Of a stretch of DNA of 64,000 bases, positions 1-11,336 are shown one piece after another. The notes under the pieces are model-generated. The model was not told the origin of the DNA, ran no database searches, and was given only the letters and a program-made list of their open reading frames with translations. The position numbers and the translations under genes are program-made. How positions within the stretch are numbered: position 1 is the stretch's first letter; the number at the start of each line of letters is the position of its first letter. The DNA comes from Pneumocystis sp. 'macacae' (taxonomy: Eukaryota; Ascomycota; Pneumocystomycetes; Pneumocystales; Pneumocystaceae), in contig CM030733.1 in the NCBI GenBank assembly GCA_018127085.1, positions 496,001 to 560,000 on the forward strand. Reading direction: 5' to 3'.

Positions 1-1234
1 AAATATATCTTTCGTTGCATAATCATCATCAACAAGAATATCTACAAGTGATTTTATAAACCCCTAGTTTAATTAATAATGTTATTAACATTAATAACAT
101 AATATTAACTTGTTCTCCAGCTGAATTGTTAACACCATCAATTTCATCAATTATAATAAGTGTAGGACGATTTGTATGGATAGATTGAATATCTAAGACA
201 TTAGAAATTTGATTCTTTACAACTGCACCGGTTCGATCATCACTTTTAATATTAACAATAAAACTAATTCCATATAATCACCTTGCATTAATTTCTATAA
301 TATTATATCCAGCTTGACGAGCAGCAATATGAGCTAATGTTGTTTTACCTAATCCAGGAGGCCCTGTTAATATTAAAATTTTTTGCTTGGGCCTTTTTAA
401 AAAATCACAATTCTACATACAATAAACTTGAAATACTTAGACATCCTAAACTTACAAAATCATTTTCATCCTCAAATATTTTACTTTGTAAGCAATATTT
501 GCCAAAAACACAAAAATCCCAATGTTTTATCCATCTTAATGTTTCTCGATGTACTCTCTACAAATTATTATCATAAAATATTTAAAACAACAAAATTAAC
601 CTCATCACCTAAAAGATCAGTAAATTTTTTAGGTGCATGCTTATTTGTCCATAATTGATATTCTGGTGTTTGAGAAAATCTATAATCATTATAGTCAAAA
701 GAATATTTTAAATTATCTGAAAAATTGCATAACTTATGTATCGATATCCCACAATAATTTTCAAAATTCACAATATTTGAATTTTTTATTTTTTTATGTT
801 TTTTATAAAAATAGATAGATTTCCCATATGATGTACGAGCAAACATGCCTTTAGTAGTTATCAATTCTCCAGATTTCAATAAATTAGTCTGATTAGCCAG
901 CACTGCATCATTTTTATTTTCTTGAAAAATCTCCAATTTGCAAGTATCTTGCTCAAGTATCATCTTTTTAGATAATGAATTTACATTATTTGTATAGTCA
1001 AAAATTTTATCATTTGAATTAGATATTTTTTCTGTTTGAGATAAATGTTGATTAATAAACTCAAATTCAGATTCATCTAACAATAAAGAGTTAATATTTT
1101 TAGACAAAGACAATCCTGTTTTTTCAGTCTTTATAGGAAATATATGATCATCTGTATTTAAGAAATCCTTTCCATGATCATATATATTGTTACACGGTTT
1201 TTTCTCCTGAATAGAAGTTAAATTTTCTTTATCT
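1..1234 (-). CDS. CTF18: CTF18 alternative clamp-loader subunit (partial)
   Basis: This is the large subunit of the Ctf18 replication factor C complex, an AAA+ clamp loader for PCNA that acts in sister-chromatid cohesion. Read on the minus strand, a low-complexity N-terminal part is followed by the family box LWTNKHAPKKFTDLLGDE, then after an intron RVHRETLRWIKHWD, then the Walker A motif GPPGLGKTT and, after another intron, a Walker B-like IIIDEIDG followed by GFIKSLVDIL. The frame needs introns near 550-580, 395-435, 245-285 and 65-105. The 3' end of the gene lies beyond base 1. The first coding exon is not resolved: the frame is open up to a probable acceptor at about 1233-1237, with no ATG before it. 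Identity rests on the order of the Ctf18-specific box and AAA motifs; the other RFC large subunit (Rfc1) would carry a BRCT domain, which is not seen here. Confidence 0.85.
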
Positions 1235-1548
1235 AATTATTTTAAAACGAGACTAATATAAAAATATTATACTTTGAACAATATATGTTTCTAAATATGA
1301 ATAAACTCATATATTTTAAATGTATATTTACCATTTAATTCATTTAAAACTTGCATTTACAATACATATTACTGATTTTAATAATTCATTGATTCAATTT
1401 TTTTAAGTATTACAATCGTTCAAAAATTTGTAAAATTTAAGATATTTATTAATTAAAAAATTAAAAAATTTGTAACATACTATTCCAAAATGCAAATTTG
1501 TTTACTATATTATTTTATTATATGTATAAAAAGTAACCCAAAATAATT
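1235..1548. other. AT-rich spacer between CTF18 and the transporter gene
   Basis: About 310 bases, strongly A+T, holding the unresolved 5' end of CTF18 and the 3' flank of the transporter. I see no further gene, tRNA or strong repeat. Confidence 0.5.
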
Positions 1549-3382
1549 TTATAATGTATATCTAAACCCAATATATCTGTCACCTTGTTCACGAGCTTTG
1601 TAAAATTCTACTTCATTATCAACAGGTTCAATTCTTTCCGATTGTAGTTTATCTCTTTCCTTATTCTGTCTTGCATAATATATTCTTAAAACAAAAGCAA
1701 CAATAGAACAGAGAGCCGATAATGCAATGTTAACTGCATAAGATGTAATATATCTTGGATGCTCATTTGCATTAAAAACCCAAGAAGCTAATATACCACC
1801 AAGATTTGACATAACTATCATAAATCCTAACGCTGTTGCCCGCTTTAATAAATATTAGCTTAAAAGCATAAAGAAAAAATAATAAAAACCCTATAATATC
1901 CTGATACATTGTTACTTGTTAACGCCATTTCTGAAGGAAAAACACAATATAGACCACATACCAAAAGAAATAGAGAAAGGTAATTAACTATATTGTTATA
2001 ACTTACACATAAAATGAAAAATCCAAGAGTGGCTATAAGACTAAAAAAAAATATAATATACAAGCGTTGACCTTTTTTGTCTGAGTAATAAGATGTAATC
2101 ATTACTACAACAAAAGTCAAAATAAATGGCGGGACAGTCAGCAATTGCGTTATATATACAGGTCTATGTGCCCCCGTTAGAGATTTGACTATAGTTGGCT
2201 AAAAATATTAGAAAATTAATTTATAAAAAATATTACCAAAAAATATGCAATTGAATAAACATTAGTACCCGATGAAAACGCCAACAAAGATAACAAATAT
2301 ATGTGCAGTGTAGTGAAACATGACTTTACATATGACCATTTTAAATGTTTATTATAATCTGCCATTTCTCCTGTAACTGGATGACGTATACTTAGTGAAG
2401 ATAAACGTTGTTCATCTAGTTCAATTCTTTTGCGAGCCCAATATTTTTGTTCTTTAGTAAGAAATCTTGTTTTCTCAATTGATCGGGGCACCAACCAATA
2501 TCCTAAAAGACCAAATATAACTGTTATTAAACCTTCTATTATAAAAATCCAACTCCATCCATTTAATCCTCCTAATCCACTCATCAATTGAATCATAGCA
2601 GCAATAAACCCTCCAAATGCTCCTGAAATAGAACTAGCAGACCAGAAAATACCAATTCGAAATTGAATTTCATGGCGCTTATACCAATCTGAAAGATCTA
2701 AAAATACTTAATCATGTGTATACAAATATATTCCTATATATTACATAAAATGATACCAGGTAAAATCCCTCCCTCAGTTAATCCCAAAAAAAAACGATTT
2801 GCATACAGCCCCCTATAATCTTTAACAATTCCCTATGAAAAATTATTAATTTTTAAAACAATGAAAATGATATTTTTTCTAAATTACTTGCAACGTAGCC
2901 ACGGTTCCCCATAAAACCACAAGTGTTGGCACTAAATAGTACGTAAATAAACCAGAAAATATAAAAAAAAACCTAAAAAAATAGTAAAAACTTACACCAC
3001 CTGTTAGGTCCAATTTTTTTTATAATAAGATTAGATGGTATTTCCATAAGAATATAAGGAATATACAAAATAGTTAAAGACATTTTAAATTGCTCTTCTG
3101 TGAGATTTAAATCTTTTTCTAAACCTGCAAGACGTGCATTCCCTGTTATCTATTATTATAGACACTATAATTATCATTTTACGAACCGATATTTGTACGA
3201 TCAAGAAAGGACAAAAGATAAAATATAATCATCATTGGTATTGTAATACAATCAATTCTCCGAAGAAGCTTTCTATCATATTTTGTATCATATTTTGAAT
3301 CATTTAATAAAACATCGTCATGCTCTAGATTTATTTTCTTTTCAGAATAATCTTTATTAATTTCTAATGACGCATCATTCAT
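1549..3382 (-). CDS. MFS anion:cation symporter (Dal5/Tna1/Liz1 type)
   Basis: A proton-coupled plasma-membrane permease of the anion:cation symporter branch of the major facilitator superfamily, whose members carry allantoate, nicotinate, pantothenate, biotin and similar organic anions. Seen on the minus strand in order: LSFLDRTNIG joined over an intron to NARLAGLEKDLNL, then LTILYIPYILMEIPSNL, FSGLFTYYLVPTLVVLWGT, RFFLGLTEGGILPG, WYKRHEIQFRIGIFWSAS, a long central loop with REPVTGEM-like text, LLTVPPFILTFVVV, SNNVSG, and the C-terminal signature FRYTL that closes many Dal5-family proteins. At least six short introns are needed. The ATG at 3380-3382 begins MNDASLEINKD. The substrate cannot be read from the sequence. 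In an organism that takes most nutrients from its host such a vitamin or amino-acid-derivative carrier is plausible, but that is inference. Confidence 0.85.
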
Positions 3383-4420
3383 TTTAAACAATTTTTAAAT
3401 ATTTTAGAATGCTTAAATATACAATATTCTTATAATTTTAAATGTAAGAAAATTATACTTTTTTAATATACCCGAGAAAAAAATGTATTTATATATACAT
3501 TTAGTATAAAAAAAAATTAATGAAATATGAAAAATACATATTATTCACATAAGTATATATACTAGTTAAAATATTTAAAACTGCCTTTTTATGTACTTTC
3601 TGTGTATATTTCATGTAATTTTTCTTTTGTAAATTATATTAATAAAATTTTATTTAGAGCACTATAAATATATAAAATATATTCTATTATTTATTTTAAA
3701 AATAATTATCTATTTCATTTTTGTCTTTTTTATGTCTTTCAACATTTTACTTTGTATAATACTAAAGCTATTGTTTTAAAAGTCTACAAAAATAATATTA
3801 AAACCGATAAGAATATTCCATTTTATTAAAAAAATCTATAGCTTCTTTAAAATATTGTAAATATATAAAGTACTCCAGATTTTATCTTTTTAAAGTTTGT
3901 TTAAAAGGGCACTTTTTTCTGTTATATTGTCATCGCTAGATATATATAGAGATAAATAATTGATGTTTAATTAATATGAAGTATATATTTAATATATAAT
4001 CTGTCTATTATTTTTCCTATATATCATTTTTATAACTAATTTAAAAATCCAATTATATTTATCAATATTAACTGTTTGTTGTAAAATATATAAGTTATAT
4101 ATCTTATGATGCATAATGGGATACTCATTTAAAATTACTTTTAAAAATGTTTTTAATTATTTTATTCAACATTATTTATTTACTACAAAAAAATTTTTTT
4201 GTATTCATTACTGTTCATTTTCAAGTACTAAAATACTAAAAATTAATGTAGTTTTTATATTGTACTGGATTTAATTTCAAATTAAAAGTTTGAAGTAAAA
4301 TTGAACTTAAGCTCCTGTTAAGTCTAGTTAAATATTAATTGCGAAATTTTCTAAAATTTTCATAAAAACTTTTATTAAAATGTTTTTTATAATTAATTTA
4401 ATAATTATATAAATATAAAA
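3383..4420. other. AT-rich intergenic region
   Basis: About 1 kb between two divergent genes, almost entirely A/T homopolymer-like sequence. No open frame with coding character, tRNA or structured GC block was seen; it should contain the promoters of the transporter (-) and COQ3 (+). Confidence 0.6.
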
Positions 4421-5458
4421 ATGAGAGTAAATAAATATTTTTGTCACTGTATTCATCAACGTTTTTATTATTTATATCGATTATACCAATTGCAGAGTTT
4501 TCATACTCGTCCGACAGAAAATTCAATATGGACAGATGAACGATGGAAATTCGACCGGCTAGCGACTAGTTGGTGGAATCCAGATGGGCCATTTGCGCTA
4601 CTTCATAAAATGAACGCTGTACGCATTGCATATATTTATCAACAATTAAATTTAAATGATACTACAACTATACCAAAAGAATCTACTAAATCTATGGCTA
4701 AAACTGCACCAATAGAGTCGTCTGAGGTTGCAACTAAAATTACTATTGGGTCTATTTGCAAAATTATGACTGAATTAATTCCCAAAATTATCAAACATAA
4801 TGCATCTATTAGTAACAGATATATTGATACTTCTGCTGGAAAATGGTTAAGCGGTTTGCGAATACTAGATGTGGGTTGTGGCGGAGGAATTCTTACTGAA
4901 TCATTGGCACGACTAGGTGGAACTGTTGTTGGAATTGATATGTCAAATCAAGCTATTCAAGAAGCACAAAGACATCAACGAACTGATCCTGCTCTAGCAA
5001 CGAATCCAATATATCATGTAACAACAGCTGAAAAGTTATTACATGAAAAACAGAGGTTCGATTTAGTTACGGCAATGGAAGTTCTTGAACATACTCGTAG
5101 ACCAGATGTTTTTCTTGGAACATTATGTAGATTGCTCGCACCAGGTGGGCGGCTTATTATATCAACAATTGAGCGTACAGTATTATCATTTATGTTAACT
5201 ATTTTTACAGCAGAACATTTGTTGCAACTTGTACCAAAGCGAACACATGTATGGCACAGGTTAATCCGACGATCTGATATTAAAAAATGGATTGAAAACT
5301 GTCCCGATGTCTCTCTTGTTGACTGTAGAGGTGTTATTTATCTTCCTTGGTATCGTTCTTGGAAAATTATGGACCCTGATGCTCTATGGGCTCAACAATG
5401 CAATTATTTTGTCACTATTCAAAAAAAAGCCCCAAAAATATCATGTATTGAAACATAG
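4421..5458 (+). CDS. COQ3: COQ3 ubiquinone-biosynthesis O-methyltransferase
   Basis: An S-adenosylmethionine-dependent O-methyltransferase of the mitochondrial CoQ synthome, which methylates ring hydroxyls of the polyprenyl-benzoquinol precursor. The 345-residue frame is uninterrupted, unusual in this intron-rich window. The N-terminus is basic and hydroxylated, fitting a mitochondrial presequence. The Coq3 entry box DERWKFDRLATSWWNPDGPF lies near residues 39-58, the SAM-binding motif I LDVGCGGGILTESLARLG near 148-165, GIDMS after it, FDLVTAMEVLEHT as motif II, and LLAPGGRLIISTIERT as motif III; the C-terminal box with a W-rich YLPWYRSW also fits. An insertion of about 45 residues (about positions 83-130) separates the entry box from the methyltransferase fold and is longer than I expect for the family. 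Confidence 0.93.
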   Translation: MRVNKYFCHCIHQRFYYLYRLYQLQSFHTRPTENSIWTDERWKFDRLATSWWNPDGPFALLHKMNAVRIAYIYQQLNLNDTTTIPKESTKSMAKTAPIESSEVATKITIGSICKIMTELIPKIIKHNASISNRYIDTSAGKWLSGLRILDVGCGGGILTESLARLGGTVVGIDMSNQAIQEAQRHQRTDPALATNPIYHVTTAEKLLHEKQRFDLVTAMEVLEHTRRPDVFLGTLCRLLAPGGRLIISTIERTVLSFMLTIFTAEHLLQLVPKRTHVWHRLIRRSDIKKWIENCPDVSLVDCRGVIYLPWYRSWKIMDPDALWAQQCNYFVTIQKKAPKISCIET

Positions 5459-5948
5459 AAATATTGATAAAACCATTGACTATACTTTTTTAAAGCGCTG
5501 GCTATGTATTAACTCAAACATTAATTAATTCCCCGAAAGAATAGAAATGTTATTTAAGTCTTTAGATAAAATAATGATTAGATCCCTAAATAGACTAATA
5601 GTTGAAGTATTATTTATAAATAAATATGCAAGATTCTTTAAAATATTTTGTATAACATTACTTAATTAATTGAGAACCTATTTAAAACGTTGGTTAAAAC
5701 AGAATAAATGTTAAAAAAGTATTAGTCAAAATGATGAAGAGTAATGATAAGAATAATAACCTGAAAGCATTCTTTATGGGTTTTGTTTAAACCTTAATTT
5801 AAAAACAAATGAAAATATCAATTAAACAGCGACATAACACTAATTAGAAATTTATTAGACGCATATTACAACCAATTGATAATATATAGCCCATATTTTA
5901 TTATTGTATTATACACATGTAGATATAAAACTTTTTTATCAAAGCTAT
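5459..5948. other. convergent intergenic region COQ3/VPS60
   Basis: About 490 bases of AT-rich sequence between two converging genes. It would hold the two 3' UTRs. No gene seen. Confidence 0.55.
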
Positions 5949-6763
5949 TTAAATTGCTGTTTCTGCATCTTCATGACTCGGTTGCGTCACTGCAACTTCA
6001 GGCAGTATTGGCGTTGTCAAACAATTAGGTATTTTTATATCATTCGTTTGTTTTATTTGTTCTGGATAATAGTCTATCTGAGTTGCTAATACATCTAATT
6101 CATCTAGTTCTCCTAGTGCATTAAGTTCTGCATCAAGTGCGGATTCATCTATGCTATCCAAGTCGTATGGTCGCGCTAATGCGCGCTGTACTTCTTCTAC
6201 TTCAGCAAGTGCATCTGCTACTGAATCCTGAAGTTGTTCTATTTTATCCAATTGTATTGGTTGTCGCCGCAGTTCTTTATTTGCATACTTTAATGCTGCT
6301 ATGGTTTGTCGCGTTGCCTGTGCTTGCGTTTTTGCCCACAATGTTTGTTCCATATTAATCTGCTGCATTTGTAGTTGTGAAAGTTGCTCTTCATATCTAT
6401 TATTTCTATATTAGAAATTTCAATATAAATAACAAACAGCTAATATATAGCTGAATTTCATTGACTTCTTACAGTTTTTTCTGACGAAGATACATTAATG
6501 CTCGCTTTCGTGCTGCACTTTCTAGAACATTTGTACCATTTGTGCATTTTTCCTGTCGTTTTACTTGTTGTAGTGCTTGTTGTAATGCAGTGTCACATTG
6601 ATGTATTTTCTCTTCACATGCTCGCATTCGTAAATCTGTCTTCAAACTGTTAATTTGTTTCCAGTAAAATAAACTTTATTTTAAAAGTATTTACTGTTTT
6701 GATAGTATCATCTAACATTTCAGATGGTGGCCGTGCACGCTGTAGTCCAAATAGACGATTCAT
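5949..6763 (-). CDS. VPS60: VPS60/CHMP5-like ESCRT-III accessory protein
   Basis: A small coiled-coil protein of the ESCRT-III family, acting in endosomal sorting with Vps4/Vta1. The start MNRLFG at 6763 is the usual start of Vps60/CHMP5. The middle has the basic helix SAARKRALMYLRQKK and YEEQLSQLQ, then NMEQ, and the C-terminal helix with IDESALDAELNALGELDEL, which is the acidic region typical of this family. The gene has at least two introns, near 6400-6470 and 6660-6700. The splice between the first exon (ending about ..DDTIKT) and the LRMRACEEK exon could not be phased cleanly by eye, so that junction is open. Snf7 or Vps20 are less likely because they start differently and lack this acidic box. 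Confidence 0.75.
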
Positions 6764-6931
6764 TTGAATTACTATTCAACGAATACTCTGTTTTTTAGAT
6801 TACTATAATTATTTAATTAAATTCCGTTTACTTTTTATACAAAATTGTATTTAGTTTTTTTTAATTTTTAAAATATTTCTACTTAAATGCTGTTGAAACA
6901 CCGCTTTTTTGGAAATATTGTCTACATATAA

Positions 6932-6974
6932 TATATATATATAGTCACATAATATATATATATAGCCACATAAT
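6932..6974. repeat. tandem AT-microsatellite unit
   Basis: Two near-identical copies of a unit made of CACATAA followed by an (AT)n run and AG sit head to tail. A simple-sequence repeat with no likely function beyond length variation. Confidence 0.5.
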
Positions 6975-7290
6975 TCTTATCTATTGATCCTTTGTTTTTC
7001 AGTCAAATTTTACTTATTTTTTAATTATAATTTACTAGTCTAATGTTTAATTTTTACAGAATTTTTACCTAACTGACATTATTTTTCAATATCTAATAAT
7101 TATTTATATATCTAAAAAATATAATATCTTGTAAAGAATGCTTTGTTTTTTTTTTTAATTTTTTTTGATCACTTTAATTTTTTCCCTGTTCAAACTTTAT
7201 TTAATATTTCTTCTTAATCAGGACCCAACCAATATTTAACCAATATTCTTCAATTTATTTATGTTTTTAATATAAATTCAGTTTTTTAAT

Positions 7291-7359
7291 TTATCTACAA
7301 TTAGTCTTGAATTGCTGTTGCCAAGACTTAGGTTGCGGACGATGCAGATATACCCGCAT
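7291..7359 (-). CDS. possible short ORF or terminal exon, unidentified
   Basis: On the minus strand an ATG at 7359 opens 22 codons (MRVYLHRPQPKSWQQQFKTN.. to a TAA at 7291). The frame stays open upstream to about 7413. Base composition is clearly less A/T than the surrounding 1 kb, and the residues are not the K/N/I/F mix that random AT-rich frames give. It could be the last exon of a small protein whose first exon lies further up. No family recognised; may be chance. Confidence 0.25.
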   Translation of the reverse strand: MRVYLHRPQPKSWQQQFKTNCR

Positions 7360-7871
7360 ATTACTAGATAAATGAAAGTTAGAAGTATTTAGATACTTTA
7401 AAAGTGGTAATTAGTTTTTTAACTTGTTTTTAAATAGAAGTGAAGTTATTTTTAAAAGGTTTTTAAGAATTTTTAAAAAATTAATTGTTTAAGAATGGTT
7501 AAGGTATTTTTAATAAATTAATAAAAGATAAACAAAAAATTAGCAAATAAGAGTTGAGTTATATACTGAAAACTTGAAGAATTTAAGTGAATTTTATTTC
7601 TTGCTTAATAGAAATCGAATATTTTTACTTTTTAGACAGCATAATAGAGTGATCATTAAATAATTGTCAAGTGGTTTTTAAACAAAGGTAAAATATTTGT
7701 TAAAAAATATTTAAATAACACTTAAACTTTTTATTTGTAATAAAAGAATAATTATTTAATTGCGGCATTATCTAAACAGTATTTAAGAAGTGTCTAACTA
7801 AGAATCAAGAATTAATTAAAAATATTTAAACTGAATACTTACAAAACACTAGTTAACTGTAGGTGGTATAT

Positions 7872-10800
7872 ATGGGGGCGATGTTTTGGCGATTAGGTGG
7901 TTTTGGATTTACAAGTGGTTCTACATTGGATAGTTTGTTAGACAAAGCACCTGATTTGGCACTAGAACAGATTCTAGATGAAGACGACTTGCTTCAGGAA
8001 TGTAAATCGCATAATCCAAAGCTTATAGAATATTTGCGTGATCCGGATGTTCTTGAACAGCTCTTTAATTACATGATAGCAGACGATCTTGATGATATGG
8101 CTAAGCAAAAGTGAGTATATATTTACTAAATGAAAAAGGAAGTAAAAACAATATAATGAGATAATACGAGTAAATACAGTAAATATTAATGTTTAATGCA
8201 TTTATTTTATTTGTACTTTTTTACGTTTACTCGTATTCGTTTGCATACATTTTCTTCAAAGTCTTTGTTTTTTGTTTATTGGTTTCTATCTTTACATCCA
8301 GAAACTTTTTTTATCTTTGTTTGGTATTTGCTTTTATTTTTAGCTAATATTTAATAGATATCCACAAATGGCCTGTGAAATTCTTTCATGTGAAATGTGG
8401 TCAATTTATGAAACGATTATGGAGAACAAAACACTATTATATCATTTTTGGGGATTTTTGGAAAAACCAGCTCCTTTGGATCCATTACAAGCATCATATT
8501 TTTCTAGAGTAAACGAGCAATTTCTTGAAAAAAAAACAGACGACATGATTCTTTTTATTCAAAGTATTCCGAATGTTATGTCTAAAATGCTTCAGCATAT
8601 TGAAACGAGTGCAATCATGGATTTATTGCTTAAGATGATCAGCATTGAAGGGAGTAAGTCGAATATTGGGATGATAGATGTAAGAGATATGAATGAATAA
8701 AATCTGTATATTAATTTATAAAGTGGCTCCAGCGTGAATCTTTGATACCATTTCTTCTTTCGAAAATAGATCCACATATAAATCCAACTGTAAAAAATAA
8801 TATTTCTTGAGTTTTTATTTTTTTTTAAATTGAGTAGATACAAATGACAGCTGCTGATATCCTTAAATCTATTATTGCGATTTCTACTAGTCCTGTTACT
8901 CAAGGAGGTATTGGGACGAATTCACTTTTATGTGAGCTTGCATCTAAAGAAAGCATGGAGATCCTTGCAGAGTATATGTTGCATCCAGATGCTCCTTTTT
9001 CCTCTTCAAGTCTTGTTAATGGTGCAAGTATCATCATTGAACTTATTAGAAAAAATAATAGGTAAAATATTAATATTTGCAACATTGGCATTAAAGTTAT
9101 TCAGTGATTATGATCGACCATCTTTTCTTGATTTATCTCTTACAGAAAATTCATCTCCTATAAAAGACCCTATTTATCTTGGTACTATGTTAAAAATATT
9201 TGCTTCTCATATTTCTGATTTTCAAAAAATTCTTTTTAATCCTAAAGCAGTTAAAGATGAACTTGAAATGGCTTTTGGTAAAATTAAACCTTTAGGTATT
9301 GAAAGATTTTGTATTTGCGAACTTTATGCAGAATTACTACATTGTAGTAATATGGTATTATTAAATACTCCTAAAAACGAATCAGAAATTTCAGAAAAAA
9401 AAGAATTTCATGATAAAACAAAGAAATTACAAGACACTAGAAGTGAAGATGACTCTGAAATATTTTTTAATTTGAGACCTAGTGAAGTACTTAGTAATAA
9501 ACAGGCATCATCTTATAATGATTTTACATTTAAATTTATGAATTCGAATGAAATTCCTAAAAATAATCAGGAATTTTCTTTAAATAAAAATAATGATATA
9601 GAGAATATATCTAAAGAAGATATTGCAGAGATAAAATCCTTGGAATTGAACAACAATATCAACACTCATCTTCAAGAACTAAGCACTGAGAATCGTTTGG
9701 TAAATAATACTTTTAAGAATTTTTTAGATATTGATACAGATAATCTAAATTATAAAAATATTAAATTGGAAGAAAATTTAAATAACTTTGGACATATTCA
9801 CAATACTTTAGACGTAACTGGATGTGTTGATTCAAATGAAAATTATTCATTAAATGAAAAACATTTATTAAACAGAAGAAATTCAGTAAATATAAATGAA
9901 TCAGCTCTGATACATGGGAATATAGACGTTTTCCATGAGCCTGTTGTTGGTGATTATTTAAAAATGCAATTTATTGAGCATAAGGTTTTTCCTACAGTAT
10001 TAGTATGCAATTATTATATTTTTAAAAAAAAAAACTTATCAATTTTATAGGATATGTTTTTCATGTTCCCGTGGAATAACTTCTTGCATAGTGTCGTGTA
10101 TGATCTTGTTCAGCAAATTTTTAATGGACCTATGGATAAAAGATGCAACAGTGCTTTAGCAATAGATATTTTTTCTCGAGGGAAAATCTGCGAAAAAATT
10201 GTTCAAGCTCAAAAAGAAAGTGATAGTATAGCGTATGATAATAGTAGAATTTATAATATTATTGAATTGATTTTTGTTATAGTTCTAAATCATCTGGTCT
10301 TCGGCTGGGATATATGGGCCATTTAACTTTAATCGCTGAAGAAGTTATAAAATTTACTGAGCGTTATCCTCCTCATACAGTGTCTCCTATTATTGTGGAA
10401 AAGGTTTCTTCCACTGAATGGATTGATTATGTTGAACATAGTTTGGCAGAAACGAGAGCAAGGGATAATGCTGTTCTTGGTGGCGTTCAGCCTCGCCATC
10501 TTTCCCTTAATTCTGTTATTGGACTTAACCGTGGTTTTCAGGATTTTATCTCAGATACTTCCGATATTGATTATGATGATGATGACGATGACGATGACGA
10601 TGATGATGATTTAAATAAAAGGATAAATTTATTTGGAATAGAAGATAACGATGAACGTTTCATAGATGGTGCGTATAATAATGGAAATTTTTGGCATAAC
10701 CAATTTTTAAAATACATTGATTGACAAATTGTAGATAATCTTCCGAATAAATATGAAGATCTAAGTGATGACGAAAAAGAAGATATATCTTGGATTGAAG

Positions 10801-11218
10801 AAGATGATAATTTTAAACAAGATAGGTTAATAGATAATCTTAATGTATCTCGATACCAGAAAATATCTGACTCGGAATGTATTAACGGACCTTTAAACGA
10901 TATTTTTGAGCAGGAAATATACAATAAATATAAAAATAGTTATATTGATAAAAACACAAATACTGGCGATTTTTTAACACATGATAAAAAAGAAAAGGTA
11001 AACTATGCTTATAATGTAAGTATTTTATTATTACTTCTCAAATATTTAATAGACTTTTTAAATAGAATTTTAATGATGAAGTCTATTTGAATCCAGATAA
11101 CAGTATACAGACATGGAATTACGAATTATTTGATTCTATACAAGCATCTGAACAAGGAGTACAGGAGAATAGAAATACATCTGTTCCATATAACAATGAA
11201 TATTATAACAATATTTAA
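7872..11218 (+). CDS. EKC1: SAPS-domain protein (Sit4/PP6 phosphatase-associated)
   Basis: A SAPS-domain regulatory subunit that binds the PP2A-like phosphatase Sit4/PP6. It starts with the family N-terminus MFWRLGGFG (ATG at 7881; an ATG three codons upstream at 7872 is also in frame), then STLDSLLDK, LLQECKSHNPKLIEYL and, after an intron, the helical SAPS core (8358 to about 9080), HKVFPT joined to FPWNNFLHSVVYDLVQQ, and LRLGYMGHLTLIAEEV. A linker of about 250 residues at 9360-9960 is asparagine- and lysine-rich and not conserved. A run of twelve aspartates (GAT/GAC repeat, 10571-10610) precedes the acidic tail, which ends at 11218 after an intron near 11015-11070. Introns include 8112-8357 (long for this window), about 9988-10050 and about 10231-10283. 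One in-frame TGA interrupts the conserved tail at 10722-10724; see findings. Confidence 0.85.
10571..10610 (+). repeat. GAT/GAC trinucleotide repeat (poly-Asp)
   Basis: A near-perfect GAT/GAC run inside the SAPS gene encodes about twelve consecutive aspartates. It is a simple coding repeat that may vary in length between isolates. Confidence 0.85.
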
Positions 11219-11336
11219 AAGTTTTCGGAGCTTTAAGTTAAATTACAATATGCTGGTCAACTGTGTTGGTCCGTTTTTTCGATAAATATGTATTATATTG
11301 TTTATATAATGTAGTTATATATTATCAATAATTTGT

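Larger units (their letters stand above)
6764..7871. other. AT-rich divergent intergenic region
   Basis: About 1.1 kb between VPS60 (-) and the SAPS gene (+). It contains a short tandem AT microsatellite near 6930-6975 and a less AT-rich block at 7291-7360 (listed separately). The remainder shows no coding character. Confidence 0.5.

Noticed and set aside
10571..10924. Minus-strand frame with poly-Ser
   Set aside because: Antisense of the aspartate repeat in the SAPS gene.
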